64,000 nucleotides of DNA from Bacillota bacterium (GTDB taxonomy: Bacteria; Bacillota; Clostridia; Oscillospirales; Ruminococcaceae), in the NCBI GenBank assembly GCA_023415575.1, contig JAEZKF010000029.1:33248-97247 (forward strand). The letters run 5' to 3'. Below the pieces are notes generated by a model that did no database searches, was not told the DNA's origin, and saw only the letters and a program-made list of their open reading frames with translations. Below, one piece after another: positions 42,721 through 52,993 of this stretch. The translations under genes and the position numbers were made by a program. Each line of letters opens with the position of its first letter. Positions within the stretch are counted from its first letter, which is position 1.

Positions 42721-45700
42721 TTATGTATTCTTTAAGCCAAGCTTGTCCTCAAGCTCGGTGACCTTAAGCTGCAACAGCTTGCTGACGCCCTCCTCCTGCA
42801 TGGTGACACCGTACAGGACGTCCGCCTCCTCCATCGTGCCGCGGCGGTGGGTGATTGCGATAAACTGGGTTTTCTCGCACAGGCGGTGGAGGTATTGCGC
42901 ATACTTGGTGACATTGACATCATCAAGCGCCGCCTCAATCTCATCCAGCAGACAGAAGGGTGCAGGGCGAACCTTGAGGATGGCGAAGTAGATGGCAATC
43001 GCCACAAAGGCCTGCTCGCCGCCGGAGAGGGCGGAAAGGTTTTTGATGATCTTGCCCGGCGGCTCAACGTAGATTTCGATGCCGCTTTCAAGCACATCCC
43101 CCTCATCGGAGAGCTTGAGTTGGGCGCTGCCGCCGCCGAACAGCTCTACAAACACCTCGCCGAAGTTCTTATTGATCTCCACAAAGCTTTCGGTGAAGAT
43201 CTCCCGCATCTTGGCGGTCAGCTCGCGTATCATGCGCAACAGTTCATCGCGCGATTTGGTTACGTCGTCAATCTGCTCTTTTAAGAAGCGATAGCGCTCG
43301 GAAACCTCTTTGTACTCCTCGATTGCGCCGACGTTAACGGTGCCGAGTGCCTTAATCTTTCCCTTTATCTCGTTTAGCCTGCGCTGGGCGGTGGTGATGT
43401 TGGGTATCTCCTTGGCGATTTCCGCTGCCTCGGACCTTGTTAATTCATACTCGTCCCAGAGCTTTGAGATGATTGCGTCGTACTCGCTTTGCGCGGACAG
43501 CTTGCGCTCTTCAAGACGCGCCATCTCCTTGCTGATTTCCTCGCGGCGGGCAAGGACGGCACGCTCGGCAGTGCGGCGTTCGTTTGCCTGCTTTTCAAGC
43601 TGCATGCGCTGTTCCGAAAGCGCTGTAATCTCCTGCTCGATGGCAGTGCACTGGGCAGTAATACCCTCCTTGGAAAGGAGTATCTCCTGCGTTTTTTCGT
43701 TTATGCTCACAATCTCAGCTTCCAGCGCCGCAATCTCGGCAAGCAGGGATGTGCTCTTGCCGCTCTCGCTCTCCTTGCGCTGGGCAAGCTCTACCGCCGA
43801 CTGCTCAAGGCCCTCGGCCTCCTTGGTCAGCGACAGGATGTTCATTTTAAGCTGTGAAATCTCATCGGTGAGGGCGTGGCGTTTTTGACGCAGCTCATCC
43901 TTCTTCTGCGCGGTTTCGCCCACCTGCTCTTCGAGCGCCGTCATCTGGGCGGTGCTTTCCGCCAGCGTTTTACGGGCAGTCTCCAACTCAGAGGTCAGCT
44001 CGCGCTCGCGTTCATCTGCATGAGCAAGCTCCTTGGTCGCCTCCGCAATGGCTTTGTTGAGCTCCTGCAGGTTGCGCTCGCACAGGGTATGCTGCATCTC
44101 CGCTTTTTGCCGGTCCTCCTGCATGGTCTCCAGTACGCTCTTGGATGCGAGGTACTGAGCCTCGATGCCGGCAATCTCGGTCTTGAGGGCGTTGTGGGCG
44201 GCGTTTGTCTCAGCAAGCTTTGCCTCAAGCTGAGCAGCCTGCTCGCGCAGGCGTGCAATATCGCCGCGTCGGCTGAGCAGTCCTGAATTTTTAACCGCAG
44301 AGCCGCCCGTCAGTGAGCCGCCCGCGTTGACAATCTGACCGTCCAAAGTTACCACACGGAAGCGGTAGCCGTTTGCCTTTGCTATGTCTACCGCGTTATC
44401 TAAGGTTTCGCATACGGCAATCCTGCCGAGCAGGGATTGCATAATACCCTCGTAGCGCTTATCGTACGACACAAGGGCGCTTGCAACGCCGATGTAGCCG
44501 GGTTTTCCTTTTAACGGGCGCTCGTCAAGGGGTGAACCCTTAATGGTGGAAACGGGAAGGAAGGTCGCACGGCCCGCGTTCTCGCTTTTAAGCTGGGCAA
44601 TCGCGCGTTTTGCGGCGTTTTCGTCCTCCACCACAATGTTCTGCAAAGCAAACGAAAGCGCCGTTTCAATCGCGGTTGTGTACTCGTCGGGCACCTCCAT
44701 CAGGCTGGAGACCGGCCCGAGTATGCCGCGTAGTGTGCCGTAGGATGCCATGCGCATGACCGTTTTTACGCTCTGCGCAAAGCCCTCCATGTTTTTCTCT
44801 AAATCCTCAAGCAGGCGGGCGTTCTGATACTTTTCCTTGATGCGCAAATCAAGCGAGGACACCTCTTTGGCGCTCTGCTCAAGCTTCTCTTTGCGCTTTT
44901 CCAGCTTAAAGGCATAGCCCTTTACGGTGTTGGACTCCGCCTCAATCTTTTCATCCAGCTCCGCTATAAAGGCGGAGGCCTCGGTGCGCTCTTTCTCGCA
45001 TTGCTGCAAATCCTGCTTTTTGGCTTCTAGCTGCTCATTTAAGCGGGCGCGCCGCTGTGACAGTTCCTCGAGTGCGGAAAGGCTTGCCATCTCGCCAACC
45101 TTACTCTGCGAGATAGCGGCACCCAATTCCGCCATACGGCGGTTTACCGCCTCCAGACTTTCGCTGTGGCGGGCACTGTCGCTTAAAAACTCCTCTAATG
45201 TGCGCTCGCGCTCGGCGCACAGGGCCTTGAGCTCTTCAATCTGGGCGCATTTGGCTGCATGTAATGCCATGCGCTCTTCTATCTGCTGAGCAATATCACT
45301 GACGGCAAGGCTGCTAACCTCAATCTCGCGGCGAACACGCTCTATATTCTCGGTTTTGTGGTGAACATCGTTGCGCAGTACTGCAACCTGCGACTCTAGC
45401 CTTGACAGTTCCTCATCAAGGCTTAAGCGTCCCATGCGCTTTTGCTCCATGAGTACCGCGCACTGCTGGGATTTCTCAAAAATCGCGTTGATATCCGCCT
45501 CCATGGCGGCAAGCTCTTCGTCTACCTCGTCGCAGGACGCCTTGCACACCATCACGCGGTTTTCCTGCTCGCGCAGGGCTTCGCGCGCCTTTTCAAGCGA
45601 GCGGATGTATAGTGAAACCTCCAGCTGCTTTTTCTCCTCGGCTAGGACTAGGAATTCCTGCGCCTTTTCGGATTGAATGCGCAAGGGCTCGACCCTGTCC

Positions 45701-46296
45701 TCCAGCTCGGATAGGATATCCATGAGGCGGACAAGGTTTTCCTGTGTCTGATCGAGTTTTCGCTCCGCCTCGTTTTTGCGGTAGCGGTATTTGGAGATGC
45801 CCGAGGCCTCCTCAAAGATCTCGCGGCGTTCGTTACTCTTTGCGCTTACAATCTCGGCAATACGCCCCTGCCCGATAATCGAGTAGCCGTCTCTGCCAAG
45901 GCCCGTGTCCATAAACAGCTCATAGATGTCGCGCAGGCGCACGGCATTTCCGTTTATGCGGTACTCGCTTTCGCCCGAACGATACAGCTTGCGGGTGACG
46001 GTGACCTCGTCCGTATCAATAGGCAGGGCTCTGCTGGTGTTATCGATGGTCAGCGACACCTGCGCAAAGCCCACCGGGCCGCGCAGCTTTGTACCGCCGA
46101 AGATGATGTCCTCCATGCGGCTGCCGCGCAGGGTTTTTGTGGACTGTTCACCCAAAACCCAACGTACTGCATCGCTGATGTTGCTCTTGCCGCTGCCGTT
46201 TGGTCCTACGACAGCGGTAATGCCTCTGCCGAAGGTCAGGCGCGTTTTATCGGGGAAGGATTTAAAGCCTTGTATTTCAAGGGATTTTAGTAACAA
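42721..46296 (-). CDS. smc: Chromosome segregation protein SMC
   Basis: ATPase of the condensin complex that compacts and separates chromosomes with ScpAB. About 1191 residues: Walker A GPNGSGKSNISDAVRW, coiled coil, hinge (about 510-660, RGILGPVSSLMEVPDEYT and RFRVVTLDGQIVNAGGSLTG), second coiled coil, signature LSGGEQAFVAIAI and Walker B CLLDEIEAALDD. The start is most likely TTG at 46296 (MLLKSLEIQGFKSFPDKTRL), with AAAGGATG upstream; an ATG at 46317 overlaps that site. It is preceded by the radical SAM gene and followed by ftsY. Confidence 0.97.
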   Translation of the reverse strand: MLLKSLEIQGFKSFPDKTRLTFGRGITAVVGPNGSGKSNISDAVRWVLGEQSTKTLRGSRMEDIIFGGTKLRGPVGFAQVSLTIDNTSRALPIDTDEVTVTRKLYRSGESEYRINGNAVRLRDIYELFMDTGLGRDGYSIIGQGRIAEIVSAKSNERREIFEEASGISKYRYRKNEAERKLDQTQENLVRLMDILSELEDRVEPLRIQSEKAQEFLVLAEEKKQLEVSLYIRSLEKAREALREQENRVMVCKASCDEVDEELAAMEADINAIFEKSQQCAVLMEQKRMGRLSLDEELSRLESQVAVLRNDVHHKTENIERVRREIEVSSLAVSDIAQQIEERMALHAAKCAQIEELKALCAERERTLEEFLSDSARHSESLEAVNRRMAELGAAISQSKVGEMASLSALEELSQRRARLNEQLEAKKQDLQQCEKERTEASAFIAELDEKIEAESNTVKGYAFKLEKRKEKLEQSAKEVSSLDLRIKEKYQNARLLEDLEKNMEGFAQSVKTVMRMASYGTLRGILGPVSSLMEVPDEYTTAIETALSFALQNIVVEDENAAKRAIAQLKSENAGRATFLPVSTIKGSPLDERPLKGKPGYIGVASALVSYDKRYEGIMQSLLGRIAVCETLDNAVDIAKANGYRFRVVTLDGQIVNAGGSLTGGSAVKNSGLLSRRGDIARLREQAAQLEAKLAETNAAHNALKTEIAGIEAQYLASKSVLETMQEDRQKAEMQHTLCERNLQELNKAIAEATKELAHADERERELTSELETARKTLAESTAQMTALEEQVGETAQKKDELRQKRHALTDEISQLKMNILSLTKEAEGLEQSAVELAQRKESESGKSTSLLAEIAALEAEIVSINEKTQEILLSKEGITAQCTAIEQEITALSEQRMQLEKQANERRTAERAVLARREEISKEMARLEERKLSAQSEYDAIISKLWDEYELTRSEAAEIAKEIPNITTAQRRLNEIKGKIKALGTVNVGAIEEYKEVSERYRFLKEQIDDVTKSRDELLRMIRELTAKMREIFTESFVEINKNFGEVFVELFGGGSAQLKLSDEGDVLESGIEIYVEPPGKIIKNLSALSGGEQAFVAIAIYFAILKVRPAPFCLLDEIEAALDDVNVTKYAQYLHRLCEKTQFIAITHRRGTMEEADVLYGVTMQEEGVSKLLQLKVTELEDKLGLKNT

Positions 46297-46332
46297 TGCT
46301 ACACATCCTTTATGCAAGTGGTGATACGGTCA

Positions 46333-47340
46333 TCACCGCCCGGGTGCCACCTCGAGCGCATCGAGGGGAAGCGACGAGTTGGTACACACAGTTAAATTAT
46401 AGTGCATACCAGAAAGGATTTCCACATTTTTTTTGTTCTGTCCCACTAGTTTTGAATGGTTTTTAGGGTGAATTTTCACCGAAATGTCCCCTTGGGGTAT
46501 GTCCTTATCCCGAATTTCCTCAAGCAGGCGGTTTAATATAATGCGCGATTCGCACAGCTCGCGAAAGGCAGGGTGAAAGGGTCCTGCTATCATGTTTTTT
46601 TGCAGGTCTTCGGTCGCGTGCAGCCCGACGCGGATGACCTTGATGTTTTTTTGCCTAAACAAAACAAGACACTGCGCGCAGATATCCACCGCATCATCGA
46701 GCGTAAGCGGTTGGTAAAGGCCCTTGCGGTAAAGGTCTGCCAACGCCGTGCCTTCCATAACGATGGTGGGATAGATGCGTACCGTGTCCGGTTTGATGTC
46801 GCAGAATGCCTGTGCGGTGTAAAGCGTCTTTTCCTTTGTGTCGCCATATAGGCCCGTCATCATCTGCAGCCCGAGTGAAAAGCCGTATTTGCGGATGCGC
46901 TCTGATGCCTCTATCACGTCCTTGGCTGTGTGCCCGCGGGCGTTTTTGCGTAGAACCTCGTCATCCATGCTCTGCGCACCCAGCTCAATGGCGGTGACAC
47001 CGTACTTAGAAAGCACCGTGAGCACCTCGTCGTCCACGGCGTCCGGTCGGGTGGAACACCGTATACCGAGAAAGCCCATCTCCCGAACACAGGCAGATGC
47101 CTCTTTGAGCAGGGAAATCATATACTGCCTATCAATTGCCGTAAAGCTGCCGCCGAAAAAGGCAACTTCCGCTTCCCTCACCCGCTCGCCCAAGCTGCGC
47201 TGTGCGGTGATGCAGGCAGCCCGTACATCCGCCGGGGTGGGCGGCTGTACATGACCGGAGATTGCGCACTGGTCGCAGAACACGCAGCGGTGGGGGCAGC
47301 CGACATGGGGCACGAACAGAGCGACATTTGCGTGGCTCAT
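46333..47340 (-). CDS. Radical SAM protein of the Elp3-like group
   Basis: A 335-residue radical SAM protein. The cluster cysteines are in VGCPHRCVFCDQCAISG (C-x3-C-x2-C), with FFGGSFTAIDRQYMISLL and an ELGAQSMDDEVLRK strand typical of the Elp3/oxygen-independent coproporphyrinogen oxidase-like branch. There is no acetyltransferase domain, so it is not full Elp3. Genes of this type stand between rnc and smc in many Clostridia; their substrate is unknown. Its ATG overlaps the rnc stop in ATGA. Confidence 0.88.
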   Translation of the reverse strand: MSHANVALFVPHVGCPHRCVFCDQCAISGHVQPPTPADVRAACITAQRSLGERVREAEVAFFGGSFTAIDRQYMISLLKEASACVREMGFLGIRCSTRPDAVDDEVLTVLSKYGVTAIELGAQSMDDEVLRKNARGHTAKDVIEASERIRKYGFSLGLQMMTGLYGDTKEKTLYTAQAFCDIKPDTVRIYPTIVMEGTALADLYRKGLYQPLTLDDAVDICAQCLVLFRQKNIKVIRVGLHATEDLQKNMIAGPFHPAFRELCESRIILNRLLEEIRDKDIPQGDISVKIHPKNHSKLVGQNKKNVEILSGMHYNLTVCTNSSLPLDALEVAPGR

Positions 47341-48011
47341 CGTCCCATCAAGGCAAGCGCCTCTTTGGCGGCCTGCTGCTCCGCGTCCTTTTTGCTGCGG
47401 CCTACTCCCCTGCCGATGACGTTGCTGTTTAGACGCACCTCTACGGTAAACCGCTTATCATGGTCGGGCCCGCTCTCTTCTACGAGACAGTAGCTGACCG
47501 ACTCCTCCTTGTTTTGCTGGATAATCTCCTGCAGGGCGGTCTTATAGTCCTTAAAGGGGACGGATTTCTTGGTTTCGAGCTGCTGCTTGATAAAGCCCAG
47601 CACGAACTCGCGAGCACTCTCAATACCGCCGTCGAGGTAGATGGCGGCAATCAGCGCCTCAAAGGCATCAGATAGGATGGATGGGCGCTCCCTGCCGCCC
47701 GAGGCATCCTCCCCCTTGCCGAGCAGCATATAGTCACCCAGCCGGATGCTGCGGGCAAACTCACACAGTGTTCTCTCGCACACGAGTGATGCGCGCAGCT
47801 TGGTCAGTTCTCCTTCGGGCAGGTGTTTGTAGTGTAAAAACAAATAATCGCTTACCACAATGGATAAGACCGAATCCCCCAGAAACTCGAGTCGTTCATT
47901 ATATGGCGTGCCCTTCTTGACCTCATTGGCATAGGAAGAATGGGTGAGCGCTGTTTTAAGCAGTTCCTCATCGCGAAAATGATATTGAATGGTGTCCATC
48001 AGTTCCTTCAT
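47337..48011 (-). CDS. rnc: Ribonuclease III
   Basis: Cleaves double-stranded RNA in rRNA and mRNA processing. About 224 residues: N-terminal RNase III domain with the signature YNERLEFLGDSVLSIVV and catalytic Asp/Glu in LSDAFEALIAAIYLDGG, and C-terminal dsRBD (DYKTALQEIIQQ, GRGVGRSKKDAEQQAAKEAL). The start is uncertain among 48044, 48011 and 47999; I give 48011. The usual acpP between plsX and rnc is absent. Confidence 0.95.
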   Translation of the reverse strand: MKELMDTIQYHFRDEELLKTALTHSSYANEVKKGTPYNERLEFLGDSVLSIVVSDYLFLHYKHLPEGELTKLRASLVCERTLCEFARSIRLGDYMLLGKGEDASGGRERPSILSDAFEALIAAIYLDGGIESAREFVLGFIKQQLETKKSVPFKDYKTALQEIIQQNKEESVSYCLVEESGPDHDKRFTVEVRLNSNVIGRGVGRSKKDAEQQAAKEALALMGR

Positions 48012-48095
48012 CTGCTCACACGCCTTTCTGCCCCGCAGTATCATGCAGGGCCTTGATATATCACACGAACGCGTTTTTGCGCATCGGCTTTGCCC

Positions 48096-49112
48096 TTATT
48101 CACCCTGGGCGGCCATGTTTTGCTTGAGCGAGGCAAGCGCTGATTCAATCTCACCGATGACGTTCTGCTCGCAAAAGAGCTTTGCCTGACGAATGGCATT
48201 CTTGAACGCCTTTGCATCCGAGCTGCCGTGTGCCTTGATAACAGGACGGGTGATGCCCATCAAGGGGGCCCCGCCGTACTCGGTGTAGTCCATCGTCCGG
48301 CGAAATTCAGCAATCCCGCTTTTTAAAAGGAGGGCTGCAAGCTTTGAGACCGTGTTCTTGAGCAGCATCGCCTTGAGGCTACCCGAAAAGCCCTTGGCAA
48401 GACCCTCGGTCAGCTTGAGGACGACGTTGCCGGTAAAGCCGTCGGTCACTGCGACATCGCAGCCGCCGAGCGGCAGCTCACGTGCCTCGACATTGCCGAT
48501 GCAGTTGACGGGGGCAAGAGTAAACAGGCGATTTGCCTCAATCTCAAGGTCGGTACCCTTAGTCATCTCTGTTCCGACATTTACAACGCCCACGCGCGGA
48601 GAGGAAATGCCCATGATTTTATTCATATACACCGAGCCCATGATGCCGAACTGCACCAGCATCTCGGGGCGGCAATCAAGGTTTGCACCAGAGTCCATGA
48701 GCATATAGGGCGTTTTTGTGGTGGGCAGCATGGGTGCGAGCGCAGCCCGCTTGATACCCTTGATGCGGCCTACGAGCGTAGAGGAACCAACCACCAGAGC
48801 GCCGGTATTCCCCGCGCTCACAAAGGCATCGCCCTTGCCCTCACGCAGAAGCTTGAGTCCTACCGCCATCGAGCAATCGGCCTTTGCCTTGATGACATCG
48901 GTGGGCTCGTCCTCCATGGTGATAACCTGCGAAGCGTGAATAAGTTCTATTCCATCCAGCGCAATGCCGTTTTCGCGCGCACAGTCAGCAAGCTTTTGCT
49001 CATCACCGGTGACGAGAATCGATACCCCGTACTCCTTTACTGCCTGCGCACAGCCCTTTAATACCTCTGCGGGTGCGTTGTCTCCCCCAAAGCCGTCCAC
49101 GATAATCTTCAT
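48096..49112 (-). CDS. plsX: Phosphate acyltransferase PlsX
   Basis: Makes acyl-phosphate from acyl-ACP for phospholipid synthesis. 338 residues starting MKIIVDGFGGDNAPAEVLKG, with VGSSTLVGRIKGI, PYMLMDSGANLDCRPEMLVQ, GNVEARELPLGGCDVAVTDG and GNVVLKLTEGLAKGF. ATG 49112 has AAAGGAGAGC; the extension to 49160 is unsupported. No rpmF precedes it and no FapR-type operator is apparent. Confidence 0.96.
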   Translation of the reverse strand: MKIIVDGFGGDNAPAEVLKGCAQAVKEYGVSILVTGDEQKLADCARENGIALDGIELIHASQVITMEDEPTDVIKAKADCSMAVGLKLLREGKGDAFVSAGNTGALVVGSSTLVGRIKGIKRAALAPMLPTTKTPYMLMDSGANLDCRPEMLVQFGIMGSVYMNKIMGISSPRVGVVNVGTEMTKGTDLEIEANRLFTLAPVNCIGNVEARELPLGGCDVAVTDGFTGNVVLKLTEGLAKGFSGSLKAMLLKNTVSKLAALLLKSGIAEFRRTMDYTEYGGAPLMGITRPVIKAHGSSDAKAFKNAIRQAKLFCEQNVIGEIESALASLKQNMAAQGE

Positions 49113-49357
49113 ATTGCGCTCTCCTTTGCTTTTTATTATGCCCACTACATTAAAGTACATCTGTGCTCTCGTGCTTTTGGGCGATATAGCAAGGCTTGGA
49201 TAACGAATGATAATACGCTCGGCCGAGTGTGTTGTATCATTCCCACGCCTCTAAGTACACCTTAGGCAGGTCAACAGTCCAGTATTTTTGCGGATACGTC
49301 GGCGTCTGCCTTGGTCCTGCACGGGGCCGCAATCATAGTTGTCCTTCTTTCATTGTG

Positions 49358-50674
49358 TCAATCATGCTGCAGCGATGCAGTATACCTTTCCATGGAGGCA
49401 AGTGCCCGCTCGGCGAGTGCCTCATAGCGCTGCTGCTTGCCGCGGACTGTCTCCTCTAAGGGCGGCAAAATACCCATGTTGCAGCCCATCGGCTGAAACT
49501 CGGTTACGGTCTCATCGCTGATATAACGCACAAGCGCCCCCAGCATGGTGTCTGCGGGCGGTGGGCTGAGCGGCTTATCCGTTGCCATGCGCGCGGCATT
49601 TAGCCCCGCGTAAATACCAGAGGCAGCCGATTCAATATACCCTTCCACGCCCGTCATCTGGCCAGCGAACAAAACGCGCGGGTCGGATTTTAGGCGGCTG
49701 TGTACGTCCAATAGGCGCGGACTATCGAGGAAGGTGTTGCGGTGCATAACGCCGTAGCGCGCAAACTCGGCGTTCTCAAGCCCCGGTATCATCGAAAAGA
49801 CGCGCTTTTGCTCGGGAAATTTCAGGTTCGTTTGAAACCCGACTAAGTTATACAGCGAGCCGTCTGCGTTCTCCTTGCGCAGCTGCACCACCGCCCACGG
49901 ACGGTGCCCCGTTTTGGGGTCGCGCAGTCCGACTGGACGCAACGGCCCAAACCGGATGGTGTCCTTGCCGCGCCGCGCCATAACCTCGATGGGCATACAG
50001 CCTTCGTAAACGCGGAAAAATTCCTTTTCAAACTCGTGTAAAGGAGCGGTTTCTGCTTCGCACAGGGCCTGCCAAAAGCGCTCGTAGCCCTCTTTATCAA
50101 AGGGGCAGTTGATGTAGTCCGCCTCGCCCCTGTCGTACCGGGCGGCGAGAAAGACCTTGTCCATGTCAATTGACTCGGCTGTGACAATGGGTGCCGCCGC
50201 ATCAAAGAAGCTGAGGGTTTCGTGCCCGCACTTTTTCTTGATGTTCTCTGCAAGCGCATCGGAGGTCAAGGGGCCGGTCGCAACAACGACAATGCCCTCC
50301 GAGGGGATTTCGGTTATCTCACCGTGCACTACCTCGATGCGCGGATGATTCTCAATGCGCTGTGTGATAAACGCGGAAAAGCGCTCACGGTCAACCGCAA
50401 GCGCACCGCCCGCCTCAACACGGCAGGCATCCGCCGCCTCCATCACCAAAGAGGAAAGCAGGCGCATCTCCTGTTTTAACAGCCCCGCCGCAGAGGCGGT
50501 ACGCTGTGCCTTAAGCGAATTGGAGCACACAAGCTCCGCAAAGGAATCGAGCTTATGGGCAGGGGAATGCTTGTACGGCTTCATCTCGTAAAGGCGGACG
50601 GAAAGGCCCTCGTTTGCAATCCGGTATGCGGCTTCGCACCCTGCGAGCCCGGCACCGATTACCGATACGGTCAT
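49358..50674 (-). CDS. trmFO: Folate-dependent tRNA (uracil-54-C5)-methyltransferase TrmFO
   Basis: Makes m5U54 in the tRNA T loop using methylenetetrahydrofolate and FAD. The 438-residue protein begins with the FAD-binding VIGAGLAGCEAAYRIA, then KPYKHSPAHKLDSFAELVCS with the conserved cysteine, and GQMTGVEGYIESAASGIYAG near the C-terminus. It is downstream of topA by 51 bp, the usual Firmicute order. Confidence 0.96.
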   Translation of the reverse strand: MTVSVIGAGLAGCEAAYRIANEGLSVRLYEMKPYKHSPAHKLDSFAELVCSNSLKAQRTASAAGLLKQEMRLLSSLVMEAADACRVEAGGALAVDRERFSAFITQRIENHPRIEVVHGEITEIPSEGIVVVATGPLTSDALAENIKKKCGHETLSFFDAAAPIVTAESIDMDKVFLAARYDRGEADYINCPFDKEGYERFWQALCEAETAPLHEFEKEFFRVYEGCMPIEVMARRGKDTIRFGPLRPVGLRDPKTGHRPWAVVQLRKENADGSLYNLVGFQTNLKFPEQKRVFSMIPGLENAEFARYGVMHRNTFLDSPRLLDVHSRLKSDPRVLFAGQMTGVEGYIESAASGIYAGLNAARMATDKPLSPPPADTMLGALVRYISDETVTEFQPMGCNMGILPPLEETVRGKQQRYEALAERALASMERYTASLQHD

Positions 50675-50725
50675 GCGGCCTCCCCCTTTCCTTTAACATA
50701 TGGTTTGCGCACACAAGGTGCGGTG

Positions 50726-52822
50726 TTATTCTTCATTCTTGCGCTCAAGCGGCTTTTGGAAAGTGCAGCTTTCGTTTGAGCAGTAAATCTTGCCGGCCTT
50801 GCCCGTCTTTTTGAGCAAGGACGAACCGCAGACCGGGCAGGCCTCGCCCGTTGGGGCATCCCATGTCATAAAGGGGCACTTGGGGTTGTGTTCGCAGCCG
50901 AAATACTGCTTGCCCTTCTTGCTCTTCTTGCTTAGGATTCTGCCCTTGCAAAGCGGGCAGATGCCGCCGGTTTCCTGCACAATCTTCTTGGTGTTTTTGC
51001 ATTCAGGGAAGCCCGGGCAGGCCAAGAACTTGCCGAACCGTCCGGTCTTGATAACCATATTACGCCCGCACAGCTCGCAGACCTGGTCGGTCTCCTCGTC
51101 CGGAACCTTAATGCGGGTTCCATCTAGCGTCTTTTCCGCATGATCAAGTGTCTCGGAAAAATCTTTATAGAAGTCCTCGAGGATGGTAACCCATTCCTTC
51201 TCCCCCGTTTCCACGAGGTCGAGGTTTTGCTCCATCGAGGCGGTGAACTCCACATCTACAATCTTTTTGAAGTGCTCCTTCATCAGATTGGTGGTCACCT
51301 CTCCGAGCGCCGTGGGCTTGAGCGCCTTTGCGTCGCGCTCAACATACCCGCGCTGGATGATGGTAGTGATGGTAGGTGAATAGGTGCTGGGGCGGCCGAT
51401 GCCGTTCTCCTCAAGCGCCTTAATCAGCGACGCCTCGGTGTAGCGGGGTGGCGGCTGTGTGAAATGCTGGTTTGGATCAAGCGACCGCAGCTTGAGCACC
51501 TCGCCCTGTTCGAGCGGCGGCAGCATTGCGGTATCCTCGGTCTCCTCGTCCTTGCCCTCCTCGTAGAGCACGGTAAAGCCGTCAAACTTTACAGAGAAGC
51601 CCGACGCCTTGAAAACGTAGTCTCCCGCCACGATGTCCGCGGATACGGTATCCAGCAGGGCGGTCGCCATCTGGCTTGCGATAAAGCGCTCCCAGATAAG
51701 GCGGTACAGCTTATACTGGTCGCTGGTCAGGCTGTCCTTGACCATATCGGGCGACAGGGACGGCATGGTGGGGCGGATGGCCTCATGGGCATCCTGCGCG
51801 TTGTTTTTGGATTTATATACGCGAGCAGTGGAAGGCAGATACTCCTTGCCGTAGCGCTCGACGATGTACTGGGCCGCCTCCGCCTGAGCCTCCTGCGAGA
51901 TGCGCAGAGAGTCGGTTCTCATGTAGGTGATAAGACCCACAGCACCATAGCCGGCTACCTCAACGCCTTCGTACAGTTCCTGTGCGGCCTTCATGGTGCG
52001 GCGCGCCTGAAAGCCCAGCTTGCGCGAGGCCTCCTGCTGCATGGTTGAGGTGGTAAAGGGCGGTGCGGGCGCCTTTTTGCGCACACCTTTTTTTATGGTG
52101 TCAACCACAAAGGAACAGCCCTCAAGCTCCCCCAGGATTGCGTCTGCCTGCTCCTTGGTTTTTATTTCTATCTTCTTATCCTTGCCGTAAAACTTTGCGG
52201 GGAACACCTTGCGTGAACCCTTGCCAGTGAGCTTGGCGTCAATCGTCCAGTATTCCTCGCTGACAAACTTGCGGATTTCCTCCTCGCGGTCGACAATCAG
52301 GCGGACTGCCACCGACTGAACGCGGCCTGCCGAAAGCCCGCGGCGCACCTTGCGCCACAGGAAGGGACTGAGCTTATAGCCCACCACGCGGTCGAGGATA
52401 CGCCTTGCCTGCTGGGCGTTTACGAGGTCTAAATCGATGCGGCGGGGCGACTGCATACCAGCCTGCACGCCGGACTTGGTAATTTCATTAAAGGTTACGC
52501 GGTTTGCACTGTCAACATCAAGCTTGAGCAGGTGGGCAAGATGCCAGGAAATTGCCTCTCCCTCACGGTCCGGGTCGGTTGCAAGGTAGACGGTTTCGCT
52601 GTTCTTCGCTTCCTTTTTTAAGGCCTTAATAAGGTCTTCCTTGCCCTTGATTTCCACATACTGCGGCTCAAAGTGATTTTCCACATCCACACCGAGCTTG
52701 CTCTTGGGCAGGTCGCGGATATGCCCCATCGACGCGACTACCTCGTAGCCGCTGCCTAAGTATTTCTTTATGGTTTTTGCCTTTGCAGGCGATTCCACGA
52801 TGACGAGATTTGATTTTGCCAT
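50726..52822 (-). CDS. topA: DNA topoisomerase I
   Basis: Relaxes negative supercoils. 698 residues: N-terminal Toprim domain (LVIVESPAKAKTIKKYLG, TDPDREGEAISWHLAHL), catalytic Tyr in GLITYMRTDSLRIS, and three C-terminal zinc-finger repeats (CELCGRNMVIKTGRFGKFLA, CPLCKGRILSKKSKKG, CPVCGSSLLKKTGK). AAAGG precedes the ATG. The 171-bp gap to dprA upstream contains only a GCGCATGC-rich stretch. Confidence 0.97.
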   Translation of the reverse strand: MAKSNLVIVESPAKAKTIKKYLGSGYEVVASMGHIRDLPKSKLGVDVENHFEPQYVEIKGKEDLIKALKKEAKNSETVYLATDPDREGEAISWHLAHLLKLDVDSANRVTFNEITKSGVQAGMQSPRRIDLDLVNAQQARRILDRVVGYKLSPFLWRKVRRGLSAGRVQSVAVRLIVDREEEIRKFVSEEYWTIDAKLTGKGSRKVFPAKFYGKDKKIEIKTKEQADAILGELEGCSFVVDTIKKGVRKKAPAPPFTTSTMQQEASRKLGFQARRTMKAAQELYEGVEVAGYGAVGLITYMRTDSLRISQEAQAEAAQYIVERYGKEYLPSTARVYKSKNNAQDAHEAIRPTMPSLSPDMVKDSLTSDQYKLYRLIWERFIASQMATALLDTVSADIVAGDYVFKASGFSVKFDGFTVLYEEGKDEETEDTAMLPPLEQGEVLKLRSLDPNQHFTQPPPRYTEASLIKALEENGIGRPSTYSPTITTIIQRGYVERDAKALKPTALGEVTTNLMKEHFKKIVDVEFTASMEQNLDLVETGEKEWVTILEDFYKDFSETLDHAEKTLDGTRIKVPDEETDQVCELCGRNMVIKTGRFGKFLACPGFPECKNTKKIVQETGGICPLCKGRILSKKSKKGKQYFGCEHNPKCPFMTWDAPTGEACPVCGSSLLKKTGKAGKIYCSNESCTFQKPLERKNEE

Positions 52823-52993
52823 TCAGTTACCAAGCCTTTCCGTTGTTCTGCCAAAAGAGTAAAGCCGGTATTTTGTACCCGGAATAAAAAGCTTTGTATA
52901 TGTATCCTCCGATGCGCATGCGCACATGCGTAAAGCGGAATTGCGAAAGCGCTATCCCGCGCATGCACACCAAAAGGTAAGTATTCTTGTTTA

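Noticed and set aside
48045..48095. Expected acpP between plsX and rnc
   Set aside because: The gap is about 50-80 bp and holds no ACP frame; acpP must be elsewhere. Likewise rpmF is not upstream of plsX.
49266..49331. A 21-codon minus ORF (MIAAPCRTKADADVSAKILD...) with AAGGA upstream between trmFO and plsX
   Set aside because: Too short to support as a gene without conservation; it could be a leader peptide, but no attenuator follows it.
52900..52980. GCGCATGC-rich repeats between topA and dprA
   Set aside because: Imperfect and short, with no T run or clear dyad; no feature supported.
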